A stretch of 64,000 nucleotides of DNA from Tritrichomonas foetus (GCA_001839685.1 MLAK01000938.1:36016-100015); one strand, 5' to 3'. Positions 47,123 through 56,275 are shown, numbered from the stretch's first letter. A program made the numbers and translations. The notes: generated by a model not told the origin, from the letters alone.

Positions 47123-47545
47123 TTAACCACCACCGAGTTCTTCCTTGCGTTGTTGACGGCGTGTCTTGTGATTTGATGCGCGGACACCAGTACCCCAAAC
47201 CTTCATCTTTTGTTTGCGGGCGTTCTTTCTCATACGACGTGTCATCTTTGATTTTTCAGCCAATCCTGCTTTGATGAGGCGGTGCTTTGGTTCGACTTTG
47301 AGCATGGCATCCTTGTTGTCATAAATGACACCAAATCCTGTAGTACGGCCACCTCCGAAGGTTGTTTGAAGGCCGAAAATGACAGTGTTTTCTTTGTTAG
47401 CTTTCAATTGGGTAGCAACCAAATCCTTGATTTCGTCGCGTGTTGGTGCACGGTCACCTGGGTGTTTAAGATCGACAACGAATTGTTTACGGTCGAGAAG
47501 TTTGTTTACAATATATTTCCTGATGCGCAAGGAAACTTTAGACAT
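47123..47545 (-). CDS. RPS24: 40S ribosomal protein eS24
   Basis: A 140-residue basic protein. VSLRIRKYIVNKLLDRKQFV matches the eS24 N-terminus ([20 protein letters not shown]), VIFGLQTTFGGGRTTGFGVI matches VFGFRTHFGGGKTTGFGMI, and EPKHRLIKAGL matches EPKHRLARHGL. The C-terminus is Lys/Arg-rich with a GGG end. A CCTTT motif lies just upstream instead of an Inr. An out-of-frame ATG (minus, about 47564) precedes the start and would be bypassed if transcription starts at CCTTT. It is divergent from the Tctex1-like gene with 233 bases between starts. Confidence 0.95.
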   Translation of the reverse strand: MSKVSLRIRKYIVNKLLDRKQFVVDLKHPGDRAPTRDEIKDLVATQLKANKENTVIFGLQTTFGGGRTTGFGVIYDNKDAMLKVEPKHRLIKAGLAEKSKMTRRMRKNARKQKMKVWGTGVRASNHKTRRQQRKEELGGG

Positions 47546-47551
47546 AGATTC

Positions 47552-47556
47552 AAAGG
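47552..47556 (-). promoter_or_regulatory. CCTTT (M5-like) motif of the eS24 gene
   Basis: CCTTT on the minus strand, 11 bases before the eS24 ATG, at nearly the same distance as in the eS27 gene. Confidence 0.45.
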
Positions 47557-47744
47557 CCGGGCCATCTTGTCAAAACCGTTATCCAGAAAAAAATTGAACG
47601 TTTATATTAATGACCACTTTTGACTAGTCTGTTAAGATTTTAACCTAATTAATCCCAGTTAACCATCTATCAAGTTAACGATCTGTTTGGTTAATTTTTA
47701 AACTTATCGAAGGTGATTTATAACCAAATCAATTCGCCTATAAT

Positions 47745-47751
47745 TCACCAA
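47745..47751 (+). promoter_or_regulatory. Inr-like element of the Tctex1-like gene
   Basis: TCACCAA matches TCAYNWW; predicted leader of 32 bases contains a six-codon upstream ORF (47757-47777). Confidence 0.5.
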
Positions 47752-47778
47752 TCGAAATGGCAAATATTTTTAAATAAT

Positions 47779-48108
47779 ATGACAGAGAAGTTTCCTCTAT
47801 CTCAACTGAGTATACGGATCATATTTCAAAAATATGTTGAACCGTTATTAAAAAAATATCCGGGAATTGATAAAATTTCCCAGGAAATAAACAAAAAACT
47901 TGCCGAGTTAACTGCAGATACATTGATAAAACATACTCTCGAACAAATTAAATGTGTAGTCATTGTAGAAACATTTAATAATGAAACTCCTTTTTATGGA
48001 AAAGGAATGGACAGGTTAGAAGAAAATGATGCATACTTGGATATGTGTTTCGTTTCTGAAGTCTCTCCGTTCAAACGTGTTTTCCATATTTATGCATTTC
48101 CAATATAG
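47779..48108 (+). CDS. Tctex1-type dynein light chain (DYNLT-like)
   Basis: A 109-residue protein from the ATG at 47779 (the longer frame begins with GTG). Length and pattern fit the Tctex1/DYNLT fold: two N-terminal helices (IRIIFQKYVEPLLKKY, ISQEINKKLAELTADTLI), then beta strands KCVVIVETFNNET, AYLDMCFVSEV and the closing FKRVFHIYAFPI, which matches the family's final strand (family: tyr/val-x-x-x-A-F-G-x-x-I). DYNLT proteins are cargo adaptors of cytoplasmic, IFT or axonemal dynein. It is convergent with IFT140, 136 bases apart. The fold call is moderate because small Tctex1 proteins diverge strongly. Confidence 0.6.
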   Translation: MTEKFPLSQLSIRIIFQKYVEPLLKKYPGIDKISQEINKKLAELTADTLIKHTLEQIKCVVIVETFNNETPFYGKGMDRLEENDAYLDMCFVSEVSPFKRVFHIYAFPI

Positions 48109-48244
48109 TTTTTTGTTTAGCATGAATTTTTTTATAAAAGCATTGTTATCATGATAAAACATGTATGAATTATGTGAATAAAACGCCAAATACAAATTTT
48201 TAATTTAAATCTTTACATATTTTTATTTGCTAATAGAATTATAA

Positions 48245-51200
48245 TTATTCATCATCTTCATCAACATCAATTTCTCCATCATCAATTTCGTCAATTGCAT
48301 CATCATCAACTTCGCTATATTCATCATCTTCGTCATTCTTCTCGCTAGGAACATATGTCTGACCAACAGCAGCATAAATCTTCTTGATAGAGTCGACATC
48401 CATAAACCAAGAAAGATCTGTTCCATTTTGTCTCAGATCTTCAAGGATTTGATAAGCTGTTTTCATGTTTCCTTGAACGACGCAGGCCTGAACCATGACA
48501 ACATAGACATCATCTGTTCTCATTACATTATCAAGCATTGGTGTCCTTAATATCTCGGCACACAATGTCATAGCTTTCTTTGGATCAGATTTAACAAGTT
48601 CTTGTGCTTGTAAATATACTTCAATTAATTTAATTTTACGTTGCATCATAGAAACAACATTTTCTTTGCCTTTGAAGTCAGGTGTATTGACAACAAGTTT
48701 AAGCCCATTCTTAATCATTTCAAGTCCCTTTGCATATTCTTGGTATTCATCAATTTCAACTTGTGCAGCAGCTTCATAAAATCTTCCAAGCTTATCAGGT
48801 GCTTTAGCTTTGGTGTATAAAGTAACAATAACATTAAACATTTTATCACCTTCTCTTGGGTTCAACGTCTGAAGATAGTTTGCAGCCAAAATATATGTTT
48901 GTGGTTTCTTAATTAAATTAGCAAATTTAATGACCTTTTCTGTGTCGCCTGATCTAATCAGTGCTTTCATAGCAGACAAATGATCTTTGAATTTGATATA
49001 TAATGTAGCAGCTGTTTGATATTCACCTTGTTGCTCGCAAAGTGATGCAAATCGTTTCATTACCTCAGGATCAGCCTTTTGCTCTGCAAGTTCATGGATA
49101 ACAGATCCTTGAAGTTTAATATTATGCTTATTACAAAGTTCAATAACTTGATCGAATTGTTGAGCTAAAGCAAAGCATTGTGCAGCTTTTGACCAACGTT
49201 CAGACTCAACAAAGTATTGACCACATTTCAAAAGTACATGTGGATCAGTTTTACTATTGAGGGTGTCAGAAATTTCGTCTAAAGCATCATACTGCTTCAT
49301 AACAAAACAGAGTGCAAGTGCTCTGTTCATTCTTCCTGCTCTTGAATAAAGTAAAATTGCATTTTTGGCTTCCTTTTGTGATTCAAACCATTGAGCAGCT
49401 TTACAAACTAAACTTGGTGGTGCAGAAAATGATAATGCAAGAATATCATCAATCATTTCATATTGAAGTGCAAAATCCATTGCTTGAGCAAATTGACGAG
49501 CTCTTCTAAAGAGCTCGATTACATCATGCTTCAATTTATCAACATCGACAGAATCTTTTGCATTCTCAGGTTTTGAGTAGAAGTCAATCTTTTTAATGAG
49601 CATTCGAGCATAGAAGCAAATGACTGATCTTTGATTTGATCGTTTCACTATTGAAGCTGCTTCGTCCCAACGTCCAACACAACAGTTCAAACGAACCATT
49701 TCGCGTTGCGCGTGTGCATAGTCATAGTATTCTAATGCTTGATCAATTTGTTTATGCGCTTCATAAAAACGAGCGATCCATAAAAGTAGTTTTGGTGGAA
49801 TTTCAGCTGGTGTTCTATCAGCAATATAATTAAAGAAAAGTCTCAAATCATTTGCTTGAAGAGCCAATCTTGGTAATTCGTATTGAATTGTTCCGGCTGT
49901 TTCGTATTGGGCAATAGCTTCTTCAAGCTCACCACGAAGTTCAAGAGAACGTGCCATTTGATGTGCAATCATCTTTAAGTGAATTCTATCAGATGAATTG
50001 GAAATTGTGTATGCCTGATTCCACTCACCAAGAGACTGGTGAATACCTGCAAGAAGATCAAAACGACGATTTTCTTTTGCTAATGTTTTAGCTTCATCGT
50101 ATAAACCTAATTGTGTATCAACCACTGTTATTGATGCAGTTTCATCAGGATCTGTTTCTTTTGCTTTATGAAGTAAAAGTGCAGAACCACCATCTTCCAT
50201 TCTACCAAAGCAAAGATCAGCTAAGTCAATTCGTCTCATTTGGGCGCAAGTTTTAGCAAGCGAACACCATGTTGCTTTATTGTCAATTCCACGAATGGCA
50301 TTAAATGCAGAATCAATATCACCTGTAGCCAAATGGAAGTTGAGTTCCATTAATGCTTTCTTAGATGCTTCATCCGCATTATCAAGACCTTCAAATTGAG
50401 GAAGAACTGCACTTTGAGGAGGTTCTGTAATTCCAATCTTTGGTGGTTGATAATAAACTCTTGGGAGATTAACGGCACATAATATTTTATCTTCATCAAG
50501 TTGCAAAGTTGTTTGCCTATATACTTCAAGACTATCAGCAACAAACATTGGCACAATAACAGATCCTGTCATTGTTGATTCATATGATGATCCATATGGT
50601 GATGTTTGAACGCAGAGTAATCTTGGGTCTTCAGTATCCCATCGGTGTGCAACAGGAACACGTCCTTCAAACGTTAATGAAACAGTTTTATCAAATTGTG
50701 GTGAATGCAAGAAGAGTTCTGGGTAAGGTTTCCATGTGCCTTCTTCGAATACATCAATAGAAAGAGCAATTGCAAAACCACCACAAGATAAACTAACTTG
50801 ATTAATTCGGAAGTTGGTGAATGATGGTTGAAATATAGTTGTAAATTGAAGTTTTGGATTTCTACGTGAAATATCGTATAAGAATACATTATAATCAGTA
50901 CAGACAACAACCATAAACTTTCCATTAATCTGCATAAACTTTGCAATTGAATTACCAAGATTGGTTGTTTGCTTGATTGTACCTTGTAAATTTCGGCATT
51001 CAAGGGAGCTTCCTTTACAGTCGAAAATGACTTCACCCCAAATATCAACAAGAAGTGTATCAGGTTGAACACGTGAAAATGGAACTAGTCCACCACTTCT
51101 CACTGTAAATATTTCGGCTGATGCAGTTTGTGTGACAACAAGAACGTATGCTCCACTGACAGATGCTCTTTCAACATATGATGATACTTTAGTTGGTTGC

Positions 51201-52294
51201 TGGCCAGTGACCATAATTAAATCTGGTGCTGGTTGCCAGACAGAAACTTCTGGAGATACAACTGCTGAGAGTGGAAGTTTTCTGAAAATCAGTGGTCGAC
51301 GACCTGTTGAAGTTGCAATGAAAGCAAGGGAAGAGTTTGACCATGTTGCTGATTCAATACGAATACCACTATCAATAATTTGAGGCTGGGACCAACCAAG
51401 TCTTGAAACCAAACCTTTCATTGTTGATTTCCAAACAATGATTGATCCTTCAGAAGTTGTTGCATATAATTCAGCTGTTAATGCAGAAAAATAAAGAGAT
51501 GTAACTTTCTGCTGTTCAGGTGTTCTTAAAATGTGAGTTTCATCGTTTTGAATATTCCAGACATAAATTGCTTCATTAATTGAATAACATATAACATCAT
51601 TACGAATAATTGCACAATGGGGAACATTTCCAACAGGAAGTTTAACTTGACTATTTTGGCCAATTCCTGGAGGAAAATTGAACTGGGTGAGTTCGTTGTC
51701 ACCATGAATGGCAATAAGTCTGCGTGTTCCAACAGAAGACGTTAAAATGTGAATTGGTGATGAAAAAGTGTCAACATCTTGAAGCGGTTGTGGGGCGTTT
51801 TCAAAAGTGTACAAAACGCCATCGGTTGTCGTTAAAAATGCATAGGGGTTTTCTCTGGGGACCCACTGCGCAAAATTGAATATAACATTTGGCACCTGCC
51901 CTCTAAAAAGCGGTAATATTGATGCTTGGCAATCCCAGCAGCAAACATTGCCTGAGTCCGAGGCTGCAAGAAGAAGGGGAAGAACAGGATGCCATAAAAG
52001 TAAAACAACATTCGATTCCATTAATGGTTGTGAATGGACAATTGTTTCATTGGCCCAAAGAGAAACACTACCATCGCTCCAACCAATAGCGAGTGAATTT
52101 GAATGCGGTGACCATGAAATCGAAGTAGCGCGACATTTTTTGGGTATTGAACCTGCATATTTTTCTGTTCCGTGAAAATCGTAAAAATGAACAAGATTAT
52201 CTGTTGGGATAGTTGCACATACATCTTCGAAATACGACCAGTCTATCTTTTGAAAGGACGCAAGACCAGATAAATCGCTTGATACAAAGCTCAT
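48245..52294 (-). CDS. IFT140: Intraflagellar transport protein IFT140
   Basis: A 1349-residue IFT-A core subunit. Residues about 1-640 form WD40-like propellers (SISWSPHSNSLAIGWSDGSV, VLLLWHPVLPLLLAASDSGN). Residues about 640-1310 are TPR-like solenoid, with family blocks YYQPPKIG, LPQFEGLDNADEASKKALME, FHLATGDIDSAFNAIR, LADLCFGRMED and AAQVEIDEYQEYAKG, all matching animal IFT140 (for example FVGLEDCDKATRDAM, TIGDMDEAFKSIK, CAQVEIDEYQNYDKA). The protein ends in an acidic tail (about 1320-1349), as in animals. IFT-A carries out retrograde transport and membrane-cargo entry in flagella. It is divergent from the IQ-motif gene with only 158 bases between ATGs. Confidence 0.95.
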   Translation of the reverse strand: MSFVSSDLSGLASFQKIDWSYFEDVCATIPTDNLVHFYDFHGTEKYAGSIPKKCRATSISWSPHSNSLAIGWSDGSVSLWANETIVHSQPLMESNVVLLLWHPVLPLLLAASDSGNVCCWDCQASILPLFRGQVPNVIFNFAQWVPRENPYAFLTTTDGVLYTFENAPQPLQDVDTFSSPIHILTSSVGTRRLIAIHGDNELTQFNFPPGIGQNSQVKLPVGNVPHCAIIRNDVICYSINEAIYVWNIQNDETHILRTPEQQKVTSLYFSALTAELYATTSEGSIIVWKSTMKGLVSRLGWSQPQIIDSGIRIESATWSNSSLAFIATSTGRRPLIFRKLPLSAVVSPEVSVWQPAPDLIMVTGQQPTKVSSYVERASVSGAYVLVVTQTASAEIFTVRSGGLVPFSRVQPDTLLVDIWGEVIFDCKGSSLECRNLQGTIKQTTNLGNSIAKFMQINGKFMVVVCTDYNVFLYDISRRNPKLQFTTIFQPSFTNFRINQVSLSCGGFAIALSIDVFEEGTWKPYPELFLHSPQFDKTVSLTFEGRVPVAHRWDTEDPRLLCVQTSPYGSSYESTMTGSVIVPMFVADSLEVYRQTTLQLDEDKILCAVNLPRVYYQPPKIGITEPPQSAVLPQFEGLDNADEASKKALMELNFHLATGDIDSAFNAIRGIDNKATWCSLAKTCAQMRRIDLADLCFGRMEDGGSALLLHKAKETDPDETASITVVDTQLGLYDEAKTLAKENRRFDLLAGIHQSLGEWNQAYTISNSSDRIHLKMIAHQMARSLELRGELEEAIAQYETAGTIQYELPRLALQANDLRLFFNYIADRTPAEIPPKLLLWIARFYEAHKQIDQALEYYDYAHAQREMVRLNCCVGRWDEAASIVKRSNQRSVICFYARMLIKKIDFYSKPENAKDSVDVDKLKHDVIELFRRARQFAQAMDFALQYEMIDDILALSFSAPPSLVCKAAQWFESQKEAKNAILLYSRAGRMNRALALCFVMKQYDALDEISDTLNSKTDPHVLLKCGQYFVESERWSKAAQCFALAQQFDQVIELCNKHNIKLQGSVIHELAEQKADPEVMKRFASLCEQQGEYQTAATLYIKFKDHLSAMKALIRSGDTEKVIKFANLIKKPQTYILAANYLQTLNPREGDKMFNVIVTLYTKAKAPDKLGRFYEAAAQVEIDEYQEYAKGLEMIKNGLKLVVNTPDFKGKENVVSMMQRKIKLIEVYLQAQELVKSDPKKAMTLCAEILRTPMLDNVMRTDDVYVVMVQACVVQGNMKTAYQILEDLRQNGTDLSWFMDVDSIKKIYAAVGQTYVPSEKNDEDDEYSEVDDDAIDEIDDGEIDVDEDDE

Positions 52295-52452
52295 TTCGAA
52301 TATTATAACGTCATCGGCGACCGTTTAGATTGAATGCATAAAAAAACGTACAAAGCAAATACAATTTTTGTGAATATTTATCAATACGTTTAAAAATAAA
52401 ATCTAAAAGAGATGGTTATATTTCTGAGTTAGAATCCAATTCTCAACAACGA

Positions 52453-52710
52453 ATGAACGAAAAAAGAGCTGCATTGATAATTCAAAATTGGTATCGAAAA
52501 TGCGTAGTTAAGAAGATGCTAATATATGACGTAAGAAAGCAATTTGAAGAAATAGCAAACGAAATTGGTGATAATTCCCCAAATTGGAAATCAGATTATT
52601 TTTGTTTACCGGATTTTAATATGTCGACAGAAGTAGAAAAGAATTTCATTGAAAGTAATATCGCCCACAGATTGGCTGTTTTAAAATATCAATCTGAAAT
52701 ATCGACTTAG
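52453..52710 (+). CDS. Small IQ-motif protein
   Basis: An 85-residue protein. Residues 7-24 (ALIIQNWYRKCVVKKM) are an IQ motif of the IQxxxRxxxxK type, which binds calmodulin or centrin-like light chains. The rest is a short helix (VRKQFEEIANEIG) and a C-terminal segment that may pair with it. No signal or membrane segment. It shares a 158-base divergent promoter region with IFT140, so a flagellar role is plausible but inferred. The small size leaves some doubt, but the frame starts with ATG and the motif sits as expected. Confidence 0.65.
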   Translation: MNEKRAALIIQNWYRKCVVKKMLIYDVRKQFEEIANEIGDNSPNWKSDYFCLPDFNMSTEVEKNFIESNIAHRLAVLKYQSEIST

Positions 52711-52846
52711 ATTGCAATCAGATAAATACAGAGATAAGCACAGACTGTTTAATTATATTTATTGTTACTAAAGAACCGACAATCAAAGCTTTTCTATTAG
52801 TTTTATCTTATTTGTAATTCTATTCGTTTCTAATAAAAATCGTTTC

Positions 52847-52956
52847 TATACCTCTGTATTACGACCAAACATGAAAAAGATTAATTCCAAGTTTGGCCAA
52901 TTCTAAAGGTAACTGTGAATTTATAGTTTAACTTTTGGTCGAAATGCAGAAGTATA
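52847..52956. mobile_element. MITE-like palindromic element, copy 2
   Basis: A 110-base element starting TATACCTCTGTATTACGACC and ending TTTTGGTCGAAATGCAGAAG then TATA, about 75-80% alike to copy 1 at 5384-5497 by eye and in the same orientation. It has the same terminal inverted repeats and an internal inverted CCAAAC/GTTTGG. It has no coding capacity. Confidence 0.7.
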
Positions 52957-53064
52957 AAATGATATTCTGATTATTATAAAAACTGTTGATGTTTGTTCAG
53001 CTCAACTTTTTGTGACTGAGAAATAATCGAAAGTTAAGTTAGATCTCAACTTGATACAGAATTC

Positions 53065-53345
53065 AAAAAAAAAAAAAAAAAAGTACATCAAAAGCAAACA
53101 AAATCAAACTATCAAACAAAAACAAAGTCAAACTATCAAACAAAAACAAAATCAAACTATCAAACAAAAACAAAATCAAACTATCAAACAAAAACATAAA
53201 CAAACAATCAAACATAAACAAACAATCAAACAAAAACAATCAATCAAACATAAACAAACAATCAAAAATAAACAAACAAACAAAAACAAACAAACAATCA
53301 AAAATAAACAAACAATCAAAAATAAACAAACAATCAAACATTTTA
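53065..53345. repeat. A18 run and CAAA-rich tandem array
   Basis: After 18 A residues comes a 24-base unit (TCAAACTATCAAACAAAAAC plus four bases) repeated about four times, then variants built from AAACAATCAAACATAAAC. It lies in the 3' flank of the gene at 53364-54185. Confidence 0.8.
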
Positions 53346-53363
53346 TTAATCATAAAAATATCA

Positions 53364-54185
53364 TCAATGAAAATCTCGAGTAGGAGCCCGTGCTGTACTC
53401 GGCCTTGCCTTTGTCTGAATAATAATTGGTTGAGGTTTTGGAAGATCGTCCGCTTCTTCTTGTTTTGTGTCAGCAGTGTATTCTGATGCTGGATGGAGCA
53501 TTAGTTCATGTCCAAATTTTTGAAGTAATTCAATTCGTTCATCGAGAAGTTTCTTCTCTTCAGCCATGATTTCATCAAATTGTGCAAAAGATTCATCGAG
53601 AATTTTTTTTGCACTTTTAAATGGATCATCTAGTGATGTTGTATTACTTATCACTTTATTTGAGACTTGATCGATGAGAGCAAGAGGTGATTCATCCATA
53701 ATTGAGGATTGATATACATTTTCGTTAAGTTTGTCTTGCATATTAGATATTTCATTGAGCCAAGGCTGTTCCACTTCTTTCTCATTTACCGAAATTCCAA
53801 ATTCTTTCGAAATTTCTGCACGAACTTTGGCAGCCTGCGATTCATAGTCTGTATCGATTTTTTCTGGCATTTCTTTACTTGGTGCAACTCTTCCTCCTTG
53901 CCTGCGTGCTGGCTGTGCTGTTGTTGGCCGTTTAGTGGCTGGCGCTGCAGATGTCACAGTTGGTGCTGCTGGGCCTGCTCTCCTTGGAGTTTGGCTCGGT
54001 TCGGGTTTGGAAACAGCAGCTTTGACAACTTTGTTTCTCATATTTGTTGGTGGTCTCTGCGGCTTAGCGAACGTATTTTTTTCTTCAATAATAATATCGC
54101 GGTGACCTCGACGGTTTGCCGTTTGTGGTCTTAATGGGGGGACATGCTCAGGAATTCCCGAACGGAATGGTTTTCTTTGATTCAT
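53364..54185 (-). CDS. Hypothetical protein with basic disordered N-terminus
   Basis: A 273-residue protein from the ATG at 54185; the longer frame begins with GTG at 54266 and is not used. Residues 1-110 are Pro/Arg/Thr/Ala-rich and probably disordered (RPQTANRRGHRD, PATKRPTTAQPARRQGG). Residues about 115-235 are acidic to mixed and helical with coiled-coil features (KKILDESFAQFDEIMAEEKK, LLDERIELLQKFGHEL). The tail is Pro/Thr/Arg-rich again (KARPSTARAPTRDF). I do not recognise it. The basic Pro-rich N-terminus plus coiled coil would suit a cytoskeleton-associated protein, but that is a guess. Confidence 0.75.
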   Translation of the reverse strand: MNQRKPFRSGIPEHVPPLRPQTANRRGHRDIIIEEKNTFAKPQRPPTNMRNKVVKAAVSKPEPSQTPRRAGPAAPTVTSAAPATKRPTTAQPARRQGGRVAPSKEMPEKIDTDYESQAAKVRAEISKEFGISVNEKEVEQPWLNEISNMQDKLNENVYQSSIMDESPLALIDQVSNKVISNTTSLDDPFKSAKKILDESFAQFDEIMAEEKKLLDERIELLQKFGHELMLHPASEYTADTKQEEADDLPKPQPIIIQTKARPSTARAPTRDFH

Positions 54186-54661
54186 GAGTATTTTTTTTTT
54201 GTTATTAGAGATTTTTGCTGAGATGCGAACGTTTAATATTTTCTTTGAAAAATTTCGTGAATTCACTTTTTGTCAAAAATTCGCTTTTCATGAGAAATTC
54301 AATAAAATTGATAAAAAGAAAGATGTATAAATGGGCAAGATTTATGTTATAATTCGTGAACAAAGCTTGATCTAATTATAGTGCAAATAATTTGTCACTT
54401 GACTCAGCATTTTTTTTTATTCATTAATTTCATTATATATCCTTTCTTTCATTGAATCATGAATAGCATTTTTTTAATATTCATCTAATTTGAGAAGATT
54501 CAGACTAGGTTTATATCTTTATAAATATTATCATACAATCATTAAGAAAAATTGCCGATATTAGAAATTTTAGAATCTATTGATGAACAATACATTTTTG
54601 TAAAAGAAAATATTGAATTGACAAAAAGAGACTCTATTTATTATCATACATTAAAATCGAT
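54186..54661. other. Intergenic region
   Basis: About 475 AT-rich bases between two minus-strand genes; nothing recognised. Confidence 0.4.
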
Positions 54662-56275
54662 CTAGCATATATTTGTAAATTGACTAAAAACTTGTAAAGC
54701 AAGATCATTATTATGAGAATCTGATCTACTAAAATCAAAATCATCAGCAAATGAACCAAAAATGTCCTTGATAGCATTTTGTGGACCATTTCTCATAAAG
54801 CTGAGAAGAAATTGAGAAAATTCTGTGGTAAATGAATGATTATTCATAATGGAATCGATTATTATTGACGTGTTTTCAATCCAAAAACTTCGAACATTTT
54901 CATTATCATAGTAGAGTAAAGAAGCACTTAATATAAAATTCAGAGTTGGCTGAGGGTTAATGTAGGCATAATCAAAAAATGATAAAAAAGTATTCAAGTG
55001 TAAGAAAAGTTCTGGTTTAGCATTATTTTTGAGGGCTTCGATACAAAAATAACAAATATTATCTGAATACTGTGGTAAAAATGTAGAAATACTTTTACAA
55101 ATTATTTCTGGATTCAAACTTGGATAATTTTGGATATACCAGATAAAAATATCTTTGAAAAATTGAAGACTTTCTTCGGAAGATGAAAAAATGTTTTGTA
55201 AAACAGTTTCGATTCGATAATTTTCAAGATCTTTTGAATTTGGAGATAGATTGTTAAATGATATATTTTGATTTGCATTTTCAAAGTATTGTACAAATAA
55301 ATCAAGCTCACCTTCTTTAAAAATATCAAAAAGAATTTTAAACGTAATAAAACTGCTACATTTTTGTGATTGTAAAAACAGTTCCTTTGGAAAATTTGAA
55401 TCATTTGATGGAAAAGTGGAACAGTTTATGACAGATTGAATAAATTGATCTGAAAAATAATCAGCGTAAGGAATAATAATGTACGCGAAAAATGGAAACA
55501 AATTTCTTTTGGTAGTTTTGATGAACGTATCAAAAATGAACTGAATATTTTGAAGATGTGTTGAAATTAATTCCTGATTGAATGAGAAAACTTGTTGGAA
55601 GATTGAATAATCATTTCTTTCTCGAAACATTGAAAAAACAAAAGAGTTTTCTTTATCCAAGATTCCAGACTTCTTGCTAATCCTTTGGAAAATTTCTGAA
55701 GGTTCTTTTGAAAATCTAATTAAAAGTGCGTCAGTAAAATTATTTAATGCTTTGTCTGAAAGGAGATCGAATGTTGAATCAATATTTACATATATAAATT
55801 GAGAACATGCCAGTTTTTCTGGAGGTGTGCACGAAAACAAAATTTCATAAATACACACATCAATTGGATGTATCAACTTTTTGAGAGGTTCCTTTTGTGA
55901 CACACTTGGAAGATGAATGATGTTTGGTGACGATAGATGTGACCAATCTTTTTTGACCAGTTCGTTGTTCAAAAAGTTGTGAAATGACGTGATTGCAGTA
56001 AATTCGGAATTATTCCAGTCGTAGAGCGCAGTAATGAAGGAGTCGAGGAGGTGAGACGAGTGTTTAATCGCGTGGTGAATACTTTCTATTGCCAAAGTTT
56101 TATCAACTTCGCTGCTGTTAAGAATATTTATGATTAATGAATGAAGAACTTCGAAAATCGACTTCGGAGTGAAACAATTGGTACATAAAATATTGAAGCA
56201 TTCTTTGGTGAATTTTCCTTTGTTGCTAACAATAGAATTAATCAATCTTTGAAGAGTGATTTCTTTTGATTCCAT
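54662..56275 (-). CDS. Hypothetical helical protein
   Basis: A 537-residue protein that I do not recognise. It is predicted from its composition to be helical throughout, with many amphipathic segments (VLHSLIINILNSSEVDKTLA, LLDSFITALYDW, FSQFLLSFMRNGPQNAI) and a high content of Phe, Ser, Asn and Ile. It looks like an alpha-solenoid of the HEAT/ARM type without a recognisable family signature. There is no signal peptide, membrane span or catalytic motif. The ATG at 56275 is the first in frame and the frame is intact over 1.6 kb. It is divergent from the VPS9-like gene at 56636. Confidence 0.78.
   Translation of the reverse strand: MESKEITLQRLINSIVSNKGKFTKECFNILCTNCFTPKSIFEVLHSLIINILNSSEVDKTLAIESIHHAIKHSSHLLDSFITALYDWNNSEFTAITSFHNFLNNELVKKDWSHLSSPNIIHLPSVSQKEPLKKLIHPIDVCIYEILFSCTPPEKLACSQFIYVNIDSTFDLLSDKALNNFTDALLIRFSKEPSEIFQRISKKSGILDKENSFVFSMFRERNDYSIFQQVFSFNQELISTHLQNIQFIFDTFIKTTKRNLFPFFAYIIIPYADYFSDQFIQSVINCSTFPSNDSNFPKELFLQSQKCSSFITFKILFDIFKEGELDLFVQYFENANQNISFNNLSPNSKDLENYRIETVLQNIFSSSEESLQFFKDIFIWYIQNYPSLNPEIICKSISTFLPQYSDNICYFCIEALKNNAKPELFLHLNTFLSFFDYAYINPQPTLNFILSASLLYYDNENVRSFWIENTSIIIDSIMNNHSFTTEFSQFLLSFMRNGPQNAIKDIFGSFADDFDFSRSDSHNNDLALQVFSQFTNIC

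Larger units (their letters stand above)
52711..53363. other. Convergent intergenic region with mobile element and simple repeat
   Basis: About 650 bases holding MITE-like copy 2 (52847-52956), an A18 run (53065-53082) and a long A/C-rich tandem array (53099-53345). Confidence 0.6.

Noticed and set aside
53051..53383. Open frame of Lys/Gln/Thr repeats
   Set aside because: It is a translation of the CAAA-rich simple repeat and A18 run, not a gene.
54186..54266. Upstream extension of the gene at 53364 from GTG
   Set aside because: A non-ATG start is unlikely and the extension is Lys/Asn/Ile-rich intergenic-type sequence.
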